This document shows positions 37,373 through 45,556 of a DNA stretch of 64,000 nt, piece by piece. Where the stretch lies: NCBI RefSeq assembly GCF_037026715.1, contig NZ_JBANCG010000003.1:546556-610555 (forward strand), given 5' to 3'. Position 1 is the stretch's first letter; every line of letters begins with the position of its first letter. The stretch comes from Breoghania sp037026715 (lineage in GTDB: Bacteria > Pseudomonadota > Alphaproteobacteria > Rhizobiales > Stappiaceae). The position numbers and the translations under genes are program-made. Below the pieces are notes generated by a model, which was given only the letters and a program-made list of their open reading frames with translations, made no database searches and was not told the DNA's origin.

Positions 37373-38151
37373 TGGATCTTGGTATTCGCGGGCGCACGGC
37401 GCTTCTCACCGGTTCCAGTAAGGGCATGGGGCGCGCCTGCGCTTTCGCGGTCGCGCGCGAGGGCGTGGACGTGACGCTGGTGGCTCGCACCGAGAAGACG
37501 CTGCTTGAAACCGCTGACGCAATCCGGGCGGAAACCGGCGTGACGGTCACCACCGTCATTGCCGATATCACGACCGATGCCGGCCGGCGCGCGGCGCTCT
37601 ATGCCTGTCCGGAACCGGATATCGTTTTGAACAATGCGGGTGGCAAGCTTCCCGGCGATTTTCGCGAATGGGGTCGTGAGGATTGGATATCCGCCATCAA
37701 TCTGATGATGCTGCCGCCGATCATGATGATGCGCGATGTGGTCGACGGCATGATGGAACGCGGCTTTGGCCGTATCGTCAACATCGTTTCGCGTAGCGTG
37801 AAGATCCCGCAAGCCGAACTCGGCCTTTCCAACGGTGCGCGCTCCGGTCTGGTTGGGTTCACGGCCGGGCTTGCGCGCCAGACAGTTCGCCACAACGTCA
37901 CCATCAACAACCTGCTTCCCGGCATCGTCGACAGCGACGCCCAGCGCGAGCACATTGAGGGCATGCTGAAGGATGGCGGACCCTCGTTTGACGAAGTCTG
38001 GGCCGAGCGGGCCGCCGGCAACCCGGCGGGGCGTTATGGCAGGCCGGAGGAGATCGGGGCGTATTTCGCGTTCCTGTGCGGGGCGGATGCCGGCTTCATC
38101 ACAGGCCAGAACCTGCTGATCGACGGTGGGAGTTACCCGGGAACCTTCTGA
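37372..38151 (+). CDS. SDR family oxidoreductase with altered active site
   Basis: This 259-residue short-chain dehydrogenase/reductase has the nucleotide motif TGSSKGMGRA (residues about 15-24), LNNAGG (equivalent to NNAG) and the catalytic-loop serine in IVSRSVK. The usual Tyr-x-x-x-Lys reads S-N-G-A-R: Ser replaces Tyr and Arg replaces Lys. This fits a divergent SDR branch whose members carry LSN..R at this place; their chemistry is poorly defined. C-terminal NLLIDGGSYPGTF is regular. Start ATG 37372 is coupled to the reductase gene. Confidence 0.87.
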   Translation: MDLGIRGRTALLTGSSKGMGRACAFAVAREGVDVTLVARTEKTLLETADAIRAETGVTVTTVIADITTDAGRRAALYACPEPDIVLNNAGGKLPGDFREWGREDWISAINLMMLPPIMMMRDVVDGMMERGFGRIVNIVSRSVKIPQAELGLSNGARSGLVGFTAGLARQTVRHNVTINNLLPGIVDSDAQREHIEGMLKDGGPSFDEVWAERAAGNPAGRYGRPEEIGAYFAFLCGADAGFITGQNLLIDGGSYPGTF

Positions 38152-38192
38152 GCCCGCCAATCGTCGCGGCCAACCTATTCTTCGAGGATGTC

Positions 38193-39428
38193 ATGCGTAT
38201 CATTGTCATTGGTGCCGGTGTCATAGGCGTCGCGAGCGCCTGGTATCTGACAAGGGACGGTCATGAGGTGACCGTGTTGGAAGCGCGGGAAGGGGCGGGA
38301 CTGGAGACGAGCTTCGGCAACGCCGGCGGCGTTTGTCCCGGGTTTGCCGGACCATGGGCCGCTCCCGGCATGCCGCTCAAGGGGCTGAAGTGGATGTTCC
38401 AGCCGACGGCGCCGCTGAAGATCCGGCCGCGGTTCGATCCTGCCCAATGGTCCTGGCTGTTGCGGTTCGTCGCCAATTGTACGGCCGGGCGCTTTGCCGC
38501 CAACAAGACGCGGATGCAGCGCATCGCCCATTTTTCGAAGGCGTGTCTGGTGCAGCTGCGCGAGGAAACCGGCATCCAGTACGATCATGGCACCGGCGGT
38601 GTTCTGCAGATCTTCGCAACCCGCGAAGAGGCGGAAGGTGGGCGCCGCGCAGCCGACGTTCTCGCGCGGCTCGATGTCGCGCATCGTGTGCTCTCGCCAG
38701 ACGAGGTCTGCACGATCGAGCCGGCGCTTGCCCACACCCGTGCGCCGATTTCCGGAGGGCTGCAACTGCCGAGTGACGAGGTCGGCGATTGCCATCTCTT
38801 CACGCAGTCCCTGGCGCGCCTTGCCGCCGAGAGAGGGTGCCGTTTCGTTTTCAATGCACCTGTCCTTTCGATCGGCGCAAGCGGTGAGCGCATCGATACG
38901 GTCAAGACGGCGCAAGAAAGCTTTCAGGCAGATGCGGTCGTCGTTGCCACCGGGCCATGGGCGGTGAAATTGCTGAAGCCTCTCGGCATCAATCTGCCGA
39001 TCTATCCGGTGAAGGGCTATTCGCTGACCTGCGACATCGAAGATCCCGATGCCGCACCGCGCTCCTCCGTGATGGACGAGCATTCCAAGGTCATGATCTG
39101 CCGTCTCGGCTCGCGTTTGCGCGCTGCCGGTGTCGCGGAACTTGCGGGCTTCGATCCCGCCATGCCTGAACACGCGCTGCAGGGTTTGCGGGACAGGGTC
39201 GCCGAGCTCTTTCCAGGCGCGGCCGATTATGGCGAGGCGGTCTACTGGCACGGGTTCCGACCCATGACGCCCGGCGGGCCCGCCCATGTCGGGCGGACAC
39301 GTTATGCCAACCTCTTTCTCAACGTCGGGCACGGTTCCAACGGCTGGACGCAGGCTTGCGGTGCAGCCCGTGTATTGACAGAAAAGATCGCGGGTCGGCC
39401 CGACCCGCTGGCGCGACATGCTGCGTAA
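38193..39428 (+). CDS. FAD-dependent D-amino acid dehydrogenase-like oxidoreductase
   Basis: This 411-residue protein is of the DadA/DAO family. FAD site VIGAGVIGVASAWYLTRDG at the N-terminus, VVATGPWAVKLLKPLGI and the C-terminal LNVGHGSNGWTQACGAA that binds the flavin. It oxidises a D-amino acid, or a cyclic imino acid such as D-hydroxyproline, to the imine/keto acid and probably passes electrons to the respiratory chain. GAGGAT precedes ATG 38193. Last gene of the TRAP operon, followed by a terminator. Confidence 0.9.
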   Translation: MRIIVIGAGVIGVASAWYLTRDGHEVTVLEAREGAGLETSFGNAGGVCPGFAGPWAAPGMPLKGLKWMFQPTAPLKIRPRFDPAQWSWLLRFVANCTAGRFAANKTRMQRIAHFSKACLVQLREETGIQYDHGTGGVLQIFATREEAEGGRRAADVLARLDVAHRVLSPDEVCTIEPALAHTRAPISGGLQLPSDEVGDCHLFTQSLARLAAERGCRFVFNAPVLSIGASGERIDTVKTAQESFQADAVVVATGPWAVKLLKPLGINLPIYPVKGYSLTCDIEDPDAAPRSSVMDEHSKVMICRLGSRLRAAGVAELAGFDPAMPEHALQGLRDRVAELFPGAADYGEAVYWHGFRPMTPGGPAHVGRTRYANLFLNVGHGSNGWTQACGAARVLTEKIAGRPDPLARHAA

Positions 39429-39439
39429 GCTTCAAGCGG

Positions 39440-39462
39440 CTGCCGACGGCCGGCAGTTTCTT
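39440..39462 (+). terminator. Intrinsic terminator after the dadA-like gene
   Basis: CTGCCG-ACGGC-CGGCAG followed by TTTCTT, 12 bp after the stop codon. It ends the dctPQM operon. A second stem (CCCGGGGCGAC with GTCG-TT-CCCCGGG, 39463-39497) follows at once. Confidence 0.65.
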
Positions 39463-39523
39463 CCCGGGGCGACGCTCTTATCCTGTCGTTCCCCGGGCCG
39501 CAGATCCTGGGAAAGAGAATCGG

Positions 39524-39554
39524 CCGGGGCCCGGCGGTAATCGCCTAGCCCCGG
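39524..39554 (-). terminator. Terminator-like hairpin after ackA
   Basis: CCGGGGC-N2-GGCG-N5-CGCC-N2-GCCCCGG forms a nested stem just downstream of the ackA stop on the minus strand. The tail (CCGATTCTCTTT) is only moderately T-rich. It separates the two convergent operons. Confidence 0.55.
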
Positions 39555-39567
39555 TCGTCTTCTTCAT

Positions 39568-40788
39568 TCAGGCAGCATTCCGCATCGTCAGAAGATCGAC
39601 CGTGTGACGGGCGATCATGAGTTCCTCGTTGGTGGGAATGACGTGAACGGGCAGGGAGGCGGGGGAGGAGATCCGCTCCGCGTTGTCCTCGTTGAGGTCC
39701 TTGTTCAGTTCGATGCCGACCCACTTCAGGTGGCTGCAGATGCGTGCCCGGATTTCGGCCGAGTGTTCGCCGATCCCGGCCGTGAAGACCAGGGCATCGA
39801 TGCCGCCCATGCTGCAGGCAAGTGAGCAGATTTCCTTGGCGGTGCGAATGCAGAACAGGTCGACCGCTTCGCGCGAAGCCTCGTCATCCCGGCTCAGCAG
39901 AACCCGCATGTCGTTGGATACGCCGGAAACGCCGAGCAGTCCGGACTGGTGGTAGAGCAGGTGCTCAAGAGCATCGGCATCCATCTCGAACTTGCGCATC
40001 AGATAAAGGAGAATGCCCGGATCGAGATTGCCGGTACGGGTCCCCATGGGCACGCCTTCCAGAACCGAGAAGCCCATGGACGTATCCGTGCTGGCGCCGC
40101 GGTTCAGGGCACACAGGCTGGAGCCGTTGCCGAGATGGGCGACGACCACGCGTCCGCTGGCAAGCTGCGGCAGATGTTCCTCCAGATGCCGGGCGATGTA
40201 TTCATAGGACAGCCCGTGGAAGCCGTAGCGGCGGATGCCCGCGTCGGTGAGATGCCGAGGGAGGGCGTAGGTGGTCGCCGTCCGCGGCTGCGTATGGTGG
40301 AAGGCCGTGTCGAAACAGGCGACCTGGGGCAGGTCCGAACGGCTGTCCGCCAGAACCTTGATGGCGGCAAGGTTCTGCGGCTGGTGCAGGGGAGCAAGCG
40401 GGATCAGGGTTTCCAGTTCACCGAGCAGGTGTTCGGTAATCATTGCCGGATGGCGCAGGTCCGCACCGCCGTGAACAACCCGGTGCCCCGCGGCCAGCAG
40501 GGGCAGGTCGGCGGGCAGATGCGCCTCGACCCAGGCCAGCAGGTCCGGCAGAAGTGCTGGCACGCTACCTGTGTCGCGTTCGGCCCAGGATTCATTGGCC
40601 ATGCGCTCGCCCGTCGCCGCTTTGACCGAAAGCTGGGCATCCGTGCCGATGCCTGTCAACTGACCGGAAAAGAGCGGTGCGATCTGCTCGCCGCGTGGCT
40701 CAACCCGGAAGACCGTGAGTTTGACGGAGGAAGAGCCGCTGTTGAGGATCAGCAGGGCCCCTCGCTGCGTCGAAGAGGATAAAGTCAT
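39568..40788 (-). CDS. ackA: Acetate kinase (acetate/propionate kinase family)
   Basis: This 406-residue kinase interconverts acetyl-phosphate + ADP and acetate + ATP. Motifs: LILNSGSSSVKLTVF at the N-terminus, AAGHRVVHGGADL, GYRxHG-equivalent RYGFHGLSYEYIA, VVVAHLGNGSSLCAL (catalytic-site His and Asn) and VFTAGIGEHSAEIR. It follows the MaoC-phosphotransacetylase gene after 15 bp and ends the operon that starts with CitMHS. Together with Pta it gives substrate-level ATP from acyl-CoA; other short acids are possible substrates. Confidence 0.95.
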   Translation of the reverse strand: MTLSSSTQRGALLILNSGSSSVKLTVFRVEPRGEQIAPLFSGQLTGIGTDAQLSVKAATGERMANESWAERDTGSVPALLPDLLAWVEAHLPADLPLLAAGHRVVHGGADLRHPAMITEHLLGELETLIPLAPLHQPQNLAAIKVLADSRSDLPQVACFDTAFHHTQPRTATTYALPRHLTDAGIRRYGFHGLSYEYIARHLEEHLPQLASGRVVVAHLGNGSSLCALNRGASTDTSMGFSVLEGVPMGTRTGNLDPGILLYLMRKFEMDADALEHLLYHQSGLLGVSGVSNDMRVLLSRDDEASREAVDLFCIRTAKEICSLACSMGGIDALVFTAGIGEHSAEIRARICSHLKWVGIELNKDLNEDNAERISSPASLPVHVIPTNEELMIARHTVDLLTMRNAA

Positions 40789-40803
40789 ATTCGTACTCCT
40801 CTT

Positions 40804-42249
40804 TTAGCCGTTGCGGCCGCCGGCCTTCGCATTGGCGAGCAGCACGGCGAGCGCGCACGAGGCCAGCCTGGAGGGCAGGCTGTCGGCCCGGCTTGTCAGC
40901 ATGACGGGGACGGATGCCCCGAGCACGATGCCGGCGGCATCGGCGTGGGCGAGAAAGGACAGTTGTTTGACCAGCATGTTGCCGGAGGCGATTTCCGGGG
41001 CAAGCAGGATGTCCGGCTGGCCGGCGACCTCGGAGCGGATGCCCTTCGTGCGCGCAGCTTCGGCGGAGATGGCGTTGTCGAAAGCCAGCGGCCCGTCGAC
41101 GATGGCGCCCCGGATCTGTCCGCGATCGGCCATCTTGCACAGCGACGCCGCATCGACAGTGGACTGGATCTTCGGATTGACCGTTTCGACCGCGGACAGG
41201 ATGGCGACGCGCGGCGTCTCCACGCCCAGGACGTTGGCGAGGCCGACGGCGTTCTGGATGATATGCGCCTTGTCGTCGGCATTGGGAGCGATGTTGACGA
41301 CCGCATCGGTGATCAGCAGCGGCTTGGGGTAGGTTGGCACCGACATGACGAAGACGTGGCTGATGCGCTGGGAGGTCCTGAGGCCCTTGTCGCGCCGCAC
41401 GACCGCGCTCATCAGTTCGTCCGTATGAAGAGCCCCTTTCATGACCGCGCCGACGTCGCCATTCCGGGCAAGGTCGACGCCCTTGGACGCCGCATCCACC
41501 GCGTCGTCCGCGTCGACGATGCGGTAAGCGGAAATGTCGAGGGAGAGTTCGCTGGCGAGCGCGCGGATCTGGTCTTCGGGACCGACCAGAACGGGCTCGA
41601 TCAGGCCCATGGAGGCGCCCGAGCAGGCACCGCGCAGGGAGGTCTCGTCGCACGGATAGACGATTGCCGTGGGCAGGGGCGGCAGGTCCTTGCACTTGGC
41701 GGTCAGCTGGTCGAGCTGATCGTGCGCGACGATCTGCAGATCGGGAAGGCCGGCGCCGGCCTGGCTGATGTGCCGTGCGGGCGGAATGACCACGGCGGTT
41801 CCCGTCAGCACGCGCTCGCCCTTCTGGTTGTCGCAAAGACAATCGAGCGTGACGCGCTCATGGCCGTTGGCGTCGCGATGCTTGTCGGCGACGCGGACGG
41901 TCGCGGTGACGGTGTCGCCAAGATGAACGGGGGCGACGAAACTGAGGGTCTGTTCCAGGTAGATGGTTCCGGGGCCGGGCAGCGTGGTTCCGAGCAGACC
42001 GGAGAAAAGCGAACCGGCCCACATGCCGTGACCGACGGGCTGGCGGAACCGGGAGGAGACGCCGCCGGAGAAATGCAGCGGGTCGACGTTGCCGGAAATG
42101 GTGGCGAAGAGGTTGATGTCGGTGGAGGTCAGGTCGCGCGAGATGCTCGCGGCCTGGCCGATTTCCAGTTCGTCGAACGTCAGGCTGGTCAGTTCGACAT
42201 CGGCGCCGGCGGAGGGTAGCAGGGCGTTCATTGAACAGTGCGTTCCCAT
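40804..42249 (-). CDS. MaoC hydratase-phosphate acetyltransferase fusion
   Basis: This protein of about 481 residues has two parts. Residues about 1-160 are a MaoC-like hot-dog hydratase domain (NLFATISGNVDPLHF, PVGHGMWAGSLFSGLLG). Residues about 165-475 are a phosphate acyltransferase (AVMKGALHTDELMSAVVRRDKGLR, SVPTYPKPLLITDAVVNIAP, GIVLGASVPVMLTSRAD). It matches the bifunctional enoyl-CoA hydratase/phosphate acetyltransferase family, which pairs with acetate kinase. It converts acetyl-CoA to acetyl-phosphate. ATG 42231 is an alternative start, six residues shorter. 133 bp separate it from the thiolase gene. Confidence 0.92.
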   Translation of the reverse strand: MGTHCSMNALLPSAGADVELTSLTFDELEIGQAASISRDLTSTDINLFATISGNVDPLHFSGGVSSRFRQPVGHGMWAGSLFSGLLGTTLPGPGTIYLEQTLSFVAPVHLGDTVTATVRVADKHRDANGHERVTLDCLCDNQKGERVLTGTAVVIPPARHISQAGAGLPDLQIVAHDQLDQLTAKCKDLPPLPTAIVYPCDETSLRGACSGASMGLIEPVLVGPEDQIRALASELSLDISAYRIVDADDAVDAASKGVDLARNGDVGAVMKGALHTDELMSAVVRRDKGLRTSQRISHVFVMSVPTYPKPLLITDAVVNIAPNADDKAHIIQNAVGLANVLGVETPRVAILSAVETVNPKIQSTVDAASLCKMADRGQIRGAIVDGPLAFDNAISAEAARTKGIRSEVAGQPDILLAPEIASGNMLVKQLSFLAHADAAGIVLGASVPVMLTSRADSLPSRLASCALAVLLANAKAGGRNG

Positions 42250-42382
42250 TGACTCAAAAGCGTTCTCCGTCGTTGCGGATCTCGCTTCGGGAAGTGGACG
42301 GACTGGCGTTTCCTGATTGTTTTGTGAAAGGCGGACGCAGCCTTGCGGGCCGCGTCCTCCGTTGTCGTCAGCGAAGGCTTGC

Positions 42383-43558
42383 TCAGGGGCGTTCCACGGC
42401 GAGCGCAATGCCCATTCCGCCACCGATACACAGGGTCGCGAGACCCTTCTTGGCGTCTCGGCGTTCCATTTCGTGGAGCAGCGTCACAAGAATACGGGCG
42501 CCCGATGCGCCGATCGGATGACCGATCGCGATGGCGCCGCCGTTGACGTTGACCTTCTCGGGATCCCAGGCCATTTCCTTGAGGACGCAGGCCGCCTGCG
42601 CGGCAAAGGCCTCGTTCGCCTCGATCAGGTCGAGGTCCTTGGACGTCCAGCCGATCTTGTCGAGCAGCTTGCGCGAGGCAGCGATCGGGCCGGTACCCAT
42701 GATCTTCGGGTCCACGCCCGCGGTCGCCCATCCGACGATCCGCGCGAGCGGCGTCAGGCCGCGTTTTCCGGCTTCCTCGGCGGACATCATGACCACGGCG
42801 GCCGCGCCATCGTTGATGCCGGACGCATTGCCGGCGGTCACGGAGCCCTCCTTGGTGAAGGCGGGGCGCAGGCCGGCGAGCTTCTCGGCCGTGGTGCCTG
42901 GACGGATGAACTCATCCTGATCGAAGACCGTTTCCGCCTTGCGGCTACGGACCGTCACAGGGACGATTTCCTTTGCGAAACGGCCCTCCTTCTGAGCCGA
43001 CGCAGCGCGCTCCTGGGAGGCGGCGGCAAGCTGGTCCTGGGCTTCGCGGGTGATCCCGGCCATGTTGGCGACGTTTTCGGCCGTCATGCCCATGTGGTAG
43101 TCGTTAAACGCGTCCCACAGACCGTCCTTGATCATGGTGTCGACCATGGTCGCAGGGCCCATCTTGACGCCGGAGCGCATGTGGATGGCATGCGGAGCCA
43201 GGCTCATGTTCTCCTGACCGCCGGCGATCACCACGGATGCGTCGCCGCAGAACAGCGACTGCCAGCCCATGCCGACCGCGCGCAGGCCGGAGCCGCAGAC
43301 CTGATTGATCGTGATGGCGGTCGCGGTATCGGGAAGCCCGGCGTTGATGGCTGCCTGTCGGGCGGGGTTCTGCCCCAGTCCGGCGGTCAGGACATTGCCG
43401 AGGATGACGTCATCCACATCGTTCGCCGAGAGCTTGCTACGCTGCAACAGCTCACGAATGACGGTTGCACCCAGTTCGGCTGCGGGAACCGTCGACAGGC
43501 CGCCGTTGAAGCTTCCGATAGCCGTTCGTGCGGCCGCGGTAATCACGATTTCAGTCAT
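42383..43558 (-). CDS. phaA: Acetyl-CoA C-acetyltransferase (thiolase)
   Basis: This 391-residue thiolase II has the acylated nucleophile Cys in INQVCGSGLRAVGMG, the catalytic His in NVNGGAIAIGHPIGASG and the second Cys in CIGGGMGIALAVER. It interconverts acetoacetyl-CoA and two acetyl-CoA. In this operon, beside ScoAB and Pta/AckA and without PhaB or PhaC, the degradative direction is likely. The start ATG overlaps the end of the small upstream gene by 8 bp. Confidence 0.95.
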   Translation of the reverse strand: MTEIVITAAARTAIGSFNGGLSTVPAAELGATVIRELLQRSKLSANDVDDVILGNVLTAGLGQNPARQAAINAGLPDTATAITINQVCGSGLRAVGMGWQSLFCGDASVVIAGGQENMSLAPHAIHMRSGVKMGPATMVDTMIKDGLWDAFNDYHMGMTAENVANMAGITREAQDQLAAASQERAASAQKEGRFAKEIVPVTVRSRKAETVFDQDEFIRPGTTAEKLAGLRPAFTKEGSVTAGNASGINDGAAAVVMMSAEEAGKRGLTPLARIVGWATAGVDPKIMGTGPIAASRKLLDKIGWTSKDLDLIEANEAFAAQAACVLKEMAWDPEKVNVNGGAIAIGHPIGASGARILVTLLHEMERRDAKKGLATLCIGGGMGIALAVERP

Positions 43559-43835
43559 TTACGCTTGTCCTCATCGATTGAGAGGTTTGAAGCCCACCCT
43601 GGCGGGCTTCGACAGAGACCAATTTTCCGCGTGCGCCTCGGCGCACGCGAGAGATCTCGTTGAAGGCTGCGATCTTTTCCCAGGTCATGTCGGTGATGCT
43701 GGCGACGGCGCGCTGGGCAAGCTCATCGATCTCGACACTGGATAGCGGGTCCGTGCCCCGCGGCGCCTCGAACGAGATGTCGAGGGTAAGGGTCACGGAA
43801 GCCGTGCTGGTCGGGGTTTTCGGTTGGGTAAGCAT
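43551..43835 (-). CDS. Small protein of unknown function, 94 residues
   Basis: I do not recognise this protein. It begins MLTQPKTPTSTASVTLTLDI and is acidic in the middle (SSVEIDELAQRAVASITDMT) and basic afterwards (SRVRRGARGKLVSVEARQ). No membrane segment, signal peptide or metal motif. It is probably real: it starts 18 bp after scoB and its end overlaps the thiolase start by 8 bp, as expected of a translationally coupled gene. Context suggests an accessory factor of acetoacetate or hydroxyacid breakdown. Confidence 0.6.
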   Translation of the reverse strand: MLTQPKTPTSTASVTLTLDISFEAPRGTDPLSSVEIDELAQRAVASITDMTWEKIAAFNEISRVRRGARGKLVSVEARQGGLQTSQSMRTSVND

Positions 43836-43853
43836 GATGTTGATCCGGTTGAC

Positions 43854-44510
43854 TCACGCCTCGACAGGCATCTGCTTGACGTTGTCGGGGACGATGAGCT
43901 TGGCTTCGGTTGCCTCCAGCACCTGTTCTACGGTGACTTCCGGGGCAACTTCGCGCAGCACGAGGCCGTCGTCAGTCGGCTCGATGACCGCCATCTCGGT
44001 GACGATCAGGTCGACGCGGCGTACTGCGGTGAGGGGAAGGTTGCATTCCTTGACGATCTTCGGTGTGCCCTTGGCAGTGTGGGTCATGGCGACGATGACC
44101 CGCTTGGCGCCGGCCACGAGGTCCATCGCGCCACCCATGCCGGGGACCATCTTGCCCGGAACCATCCAGTTGGCCAGTAGGCCGCGTTCGTCCACCTGAA
44201 GGCCGCCGAGGACGGTCACGTCGAGATGGCCACCGCGGATCAGGCCGAAGGAGAAGCTGGAATCAAAGGCACAGGCGCCGGGCACGGACCCGATCGGGTT
44301 GCCGCCGGCATCTGTCAGGTCGTCGTCGAGGAGGCCGGGATGCGGCAACATGCTCATGCCGATAATGCCGTTCTCCGACTGGAAAGAGACTTCGACGCCC
44401 TTCGGCAGATAGGACGCGACGAGGGTCGGCAGGCCGATTCCGAGATTGACCAGGTCGCCGGACTTCATTTCCTGCGCGACCCGGCTGGCGATGAGGGTCT
44501 TGCTATCCAT
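43854..44510 (-). CDS. scoB: 3-oxoacid CoA-transferase subunit B
   Basis: This 218-residue beta subunit has NLGIGLPTLVASYLP and the catalytic glutamate in FQSENGIIGM, the residue that forms the glutamyl-CoA thioester in family I CoA-transferases. The enzyme moves CoA from succinyl-CoA or acetyl-CoA to acetoacetate. Overlaps scoA by 8 bp. AtoA-type naming is equally possible. Confidence 0.93.
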   Translation of the reverse strand: MDSKTLIASRVAQEMKSGDLVNLGIGLPTLVASYLPKGVEVSFQSENGIIGMSMLPHPGLLDDDLTDAGGNPIGSVPGACAFDSSFSFGLIRGGHLDVTVLGGLQVDERGLLANWMVPGKMVPGMGGAMDLVAGAKRVIVAMTHTAKGTPKIVKECNLPLTAVRRVDLIVTEMAVIEPTDDGLVLREVAPEVTVEQVLEATEAKLIVPDNVKQMPVEA

Positions 44511-45165
44511 TGTTCCGCTCCTTGGCGACGAGGTAGTCGACCACGACGTGGGGGGTGACGATCATGTCCGGGGCGATAACGCCGACGGGGACGATTGATT
44601 CCGCCTCCGCTATGACCGTATCTGCGGCCATGGCCATGAGCGGATTGAAGTTGCGGGCAGTGAGCGCGTACATCAGGTTGCCTTGGTAGTCAGAGACCTT
44701 GGCGTTGACGAGCGCGAAGTCCGCCTTCAGTGGCAGCTCGATGAGATATGTCTTGCCCTGCAGCTCGATGGTTTGACGGCCTTCGGCGGCGATTGTGCCG
44801 ACGCCCGTCGGCGTGATCACGCCGCCAAGGCCGAACCCGCCGGCACGAACGCGCTCGGCCAGGGTGCCCTGGGGAACGAGCTCAACTTCGATGTCGCCAT
44901 CGATCATCTGCTTCTGGGTCATCGGATTGGTGCCGATGTGACTGGTGATGAGCTTGCTCACCTGCCGGGCTTCCACCAGCTTGCCGATGCCGACGCCCGG
45001 GCGGGCGGTGTCGTTGGAGATGATGGTCAGGTTCTTCTTCTCCTGACGCACCAGTTCGTTGATCAGGCGGGGCGGGGTGCCCGCTCCCATGAAGCCGCCG
45101 ATCATCAGGACGGCGCCGTCCGGGATGGTCGCGACGACGTCTGCGGCGGAGATGATTTCAGACAT
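44503..45165 (-). CDS. scoA: 3-oxoacid CoA-transferase subunit A
   Basis: This 220-residue alpha subunit has the CoA-binding GGFMGAGTPPRLINELV (normally GGFGxxGxP), IISNDTARPGVGIGKL and GVGTIAAEGRQTIELQGKTY. It pairs with the next gene to form the heteromeric transferase. A strong stem-loop lies between it and the preceding small gene. AtoD-type naming is equally possible. Confidence 0.93.
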   Translation of the reverse strand: MSEIISAADVVATIPDGAVLMIGGFMGAGTPPRLINELVRQEKKNLTIISNDTARPGVGIGKLVEARQVSKLITSHIGTNPMTQKQMIDGDIEVELVPQGTLAERVRAGGFGLGGVITPTGVGTIAAEGRQTIELQGKTYLIELPLKADFALVNAKVSDYQGNLMYALTARNFNPLMAMAADTVIAEAESIVPVGVIAPDMIVTPHVVVDYLVAKERNNG

Positions 45166-45189
45166 GGAACTATCCTTGGAAAGGGGAGC

Positions 45190-45224
45190 GGGACAGACGG
45201 ACCGGGCAGTGGCCCGCCTGTCCC
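45190..45224 (-). repeat. Hairpin between the AtuA partner gene and scoA
   Basis: GGGACAG and CTGTCCC form the outer stem, with CGGGC-AGTG-GCCCG nested inside. It occupies the 71-bp gap, without T-tract. It may set different expression for the genes before and after it. Confidence 0.6.
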
Positions 45225-45236
45225 AGGGCCGAGGTA

Positions 45237-45551
45237 TCAGGCGGCCCTGTCAGGGATTTCCATCGCCATCAGCGCGGAGGCCAGGCACTTTCCGTGCGGG
45301 TCCAGAGCAAGGGACCGGGTCACGCCGCCGCCCAGAGCGCTCTGCATGACGAAATTCAGCGCGCCGATGCTCTGGATTTCGTAGCGAACCACGTCCCCCT
45401 TAACGATTCCCTCGAAGTGAGCACGCACCTTTTCGGCCGTGACGTGGCGGACAAGGTGCTCGAAGTCCTTGGGATCATAGGCGATGACCGAAATGTTGGA
45501 GATGTCGCCCTTGTCACCGGTGCGCGAATGGGCACATTCAAAGAGTTTCAT
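45237..45551 (-). CDS. AtuA-like ferredoxin-fold small protein
   Basis: This 104-residue protein opens KLFECAHSRTGDKGDISNIS, the hallmark of the domain found at the C-terminus of many AtuA/DUF1446 proteins. Here it is encoded separately, 5 bp after the AtuA-type gene, so the two halves probably assemble. The reaction is unknown. In operons with CoA-transferases it marks breakdown of branched or hydroxylated acids. Confidence 0.85.
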   Translation of the reverse strand: MKLFECAHSRTGDKGDISNISVIAYDPKDFEHLVRHVTAEKVRAHFEGIVKGDVVRYEIQSIGALNFVMQSALGGGVTRSLALDPHGKCLASALMAMEIPDRAA

Positions 45552-45556
45552 GATTT

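Noticed and set aside
40945..43663. Long plus-strand frames (about 420-450 codons) opposite the phosphotransacetylase and thiolase genes
   Set aside because: Same GC-skew artefact; no ribosome sites or family motifs, while the minus strand holds complete conserved enzymes.
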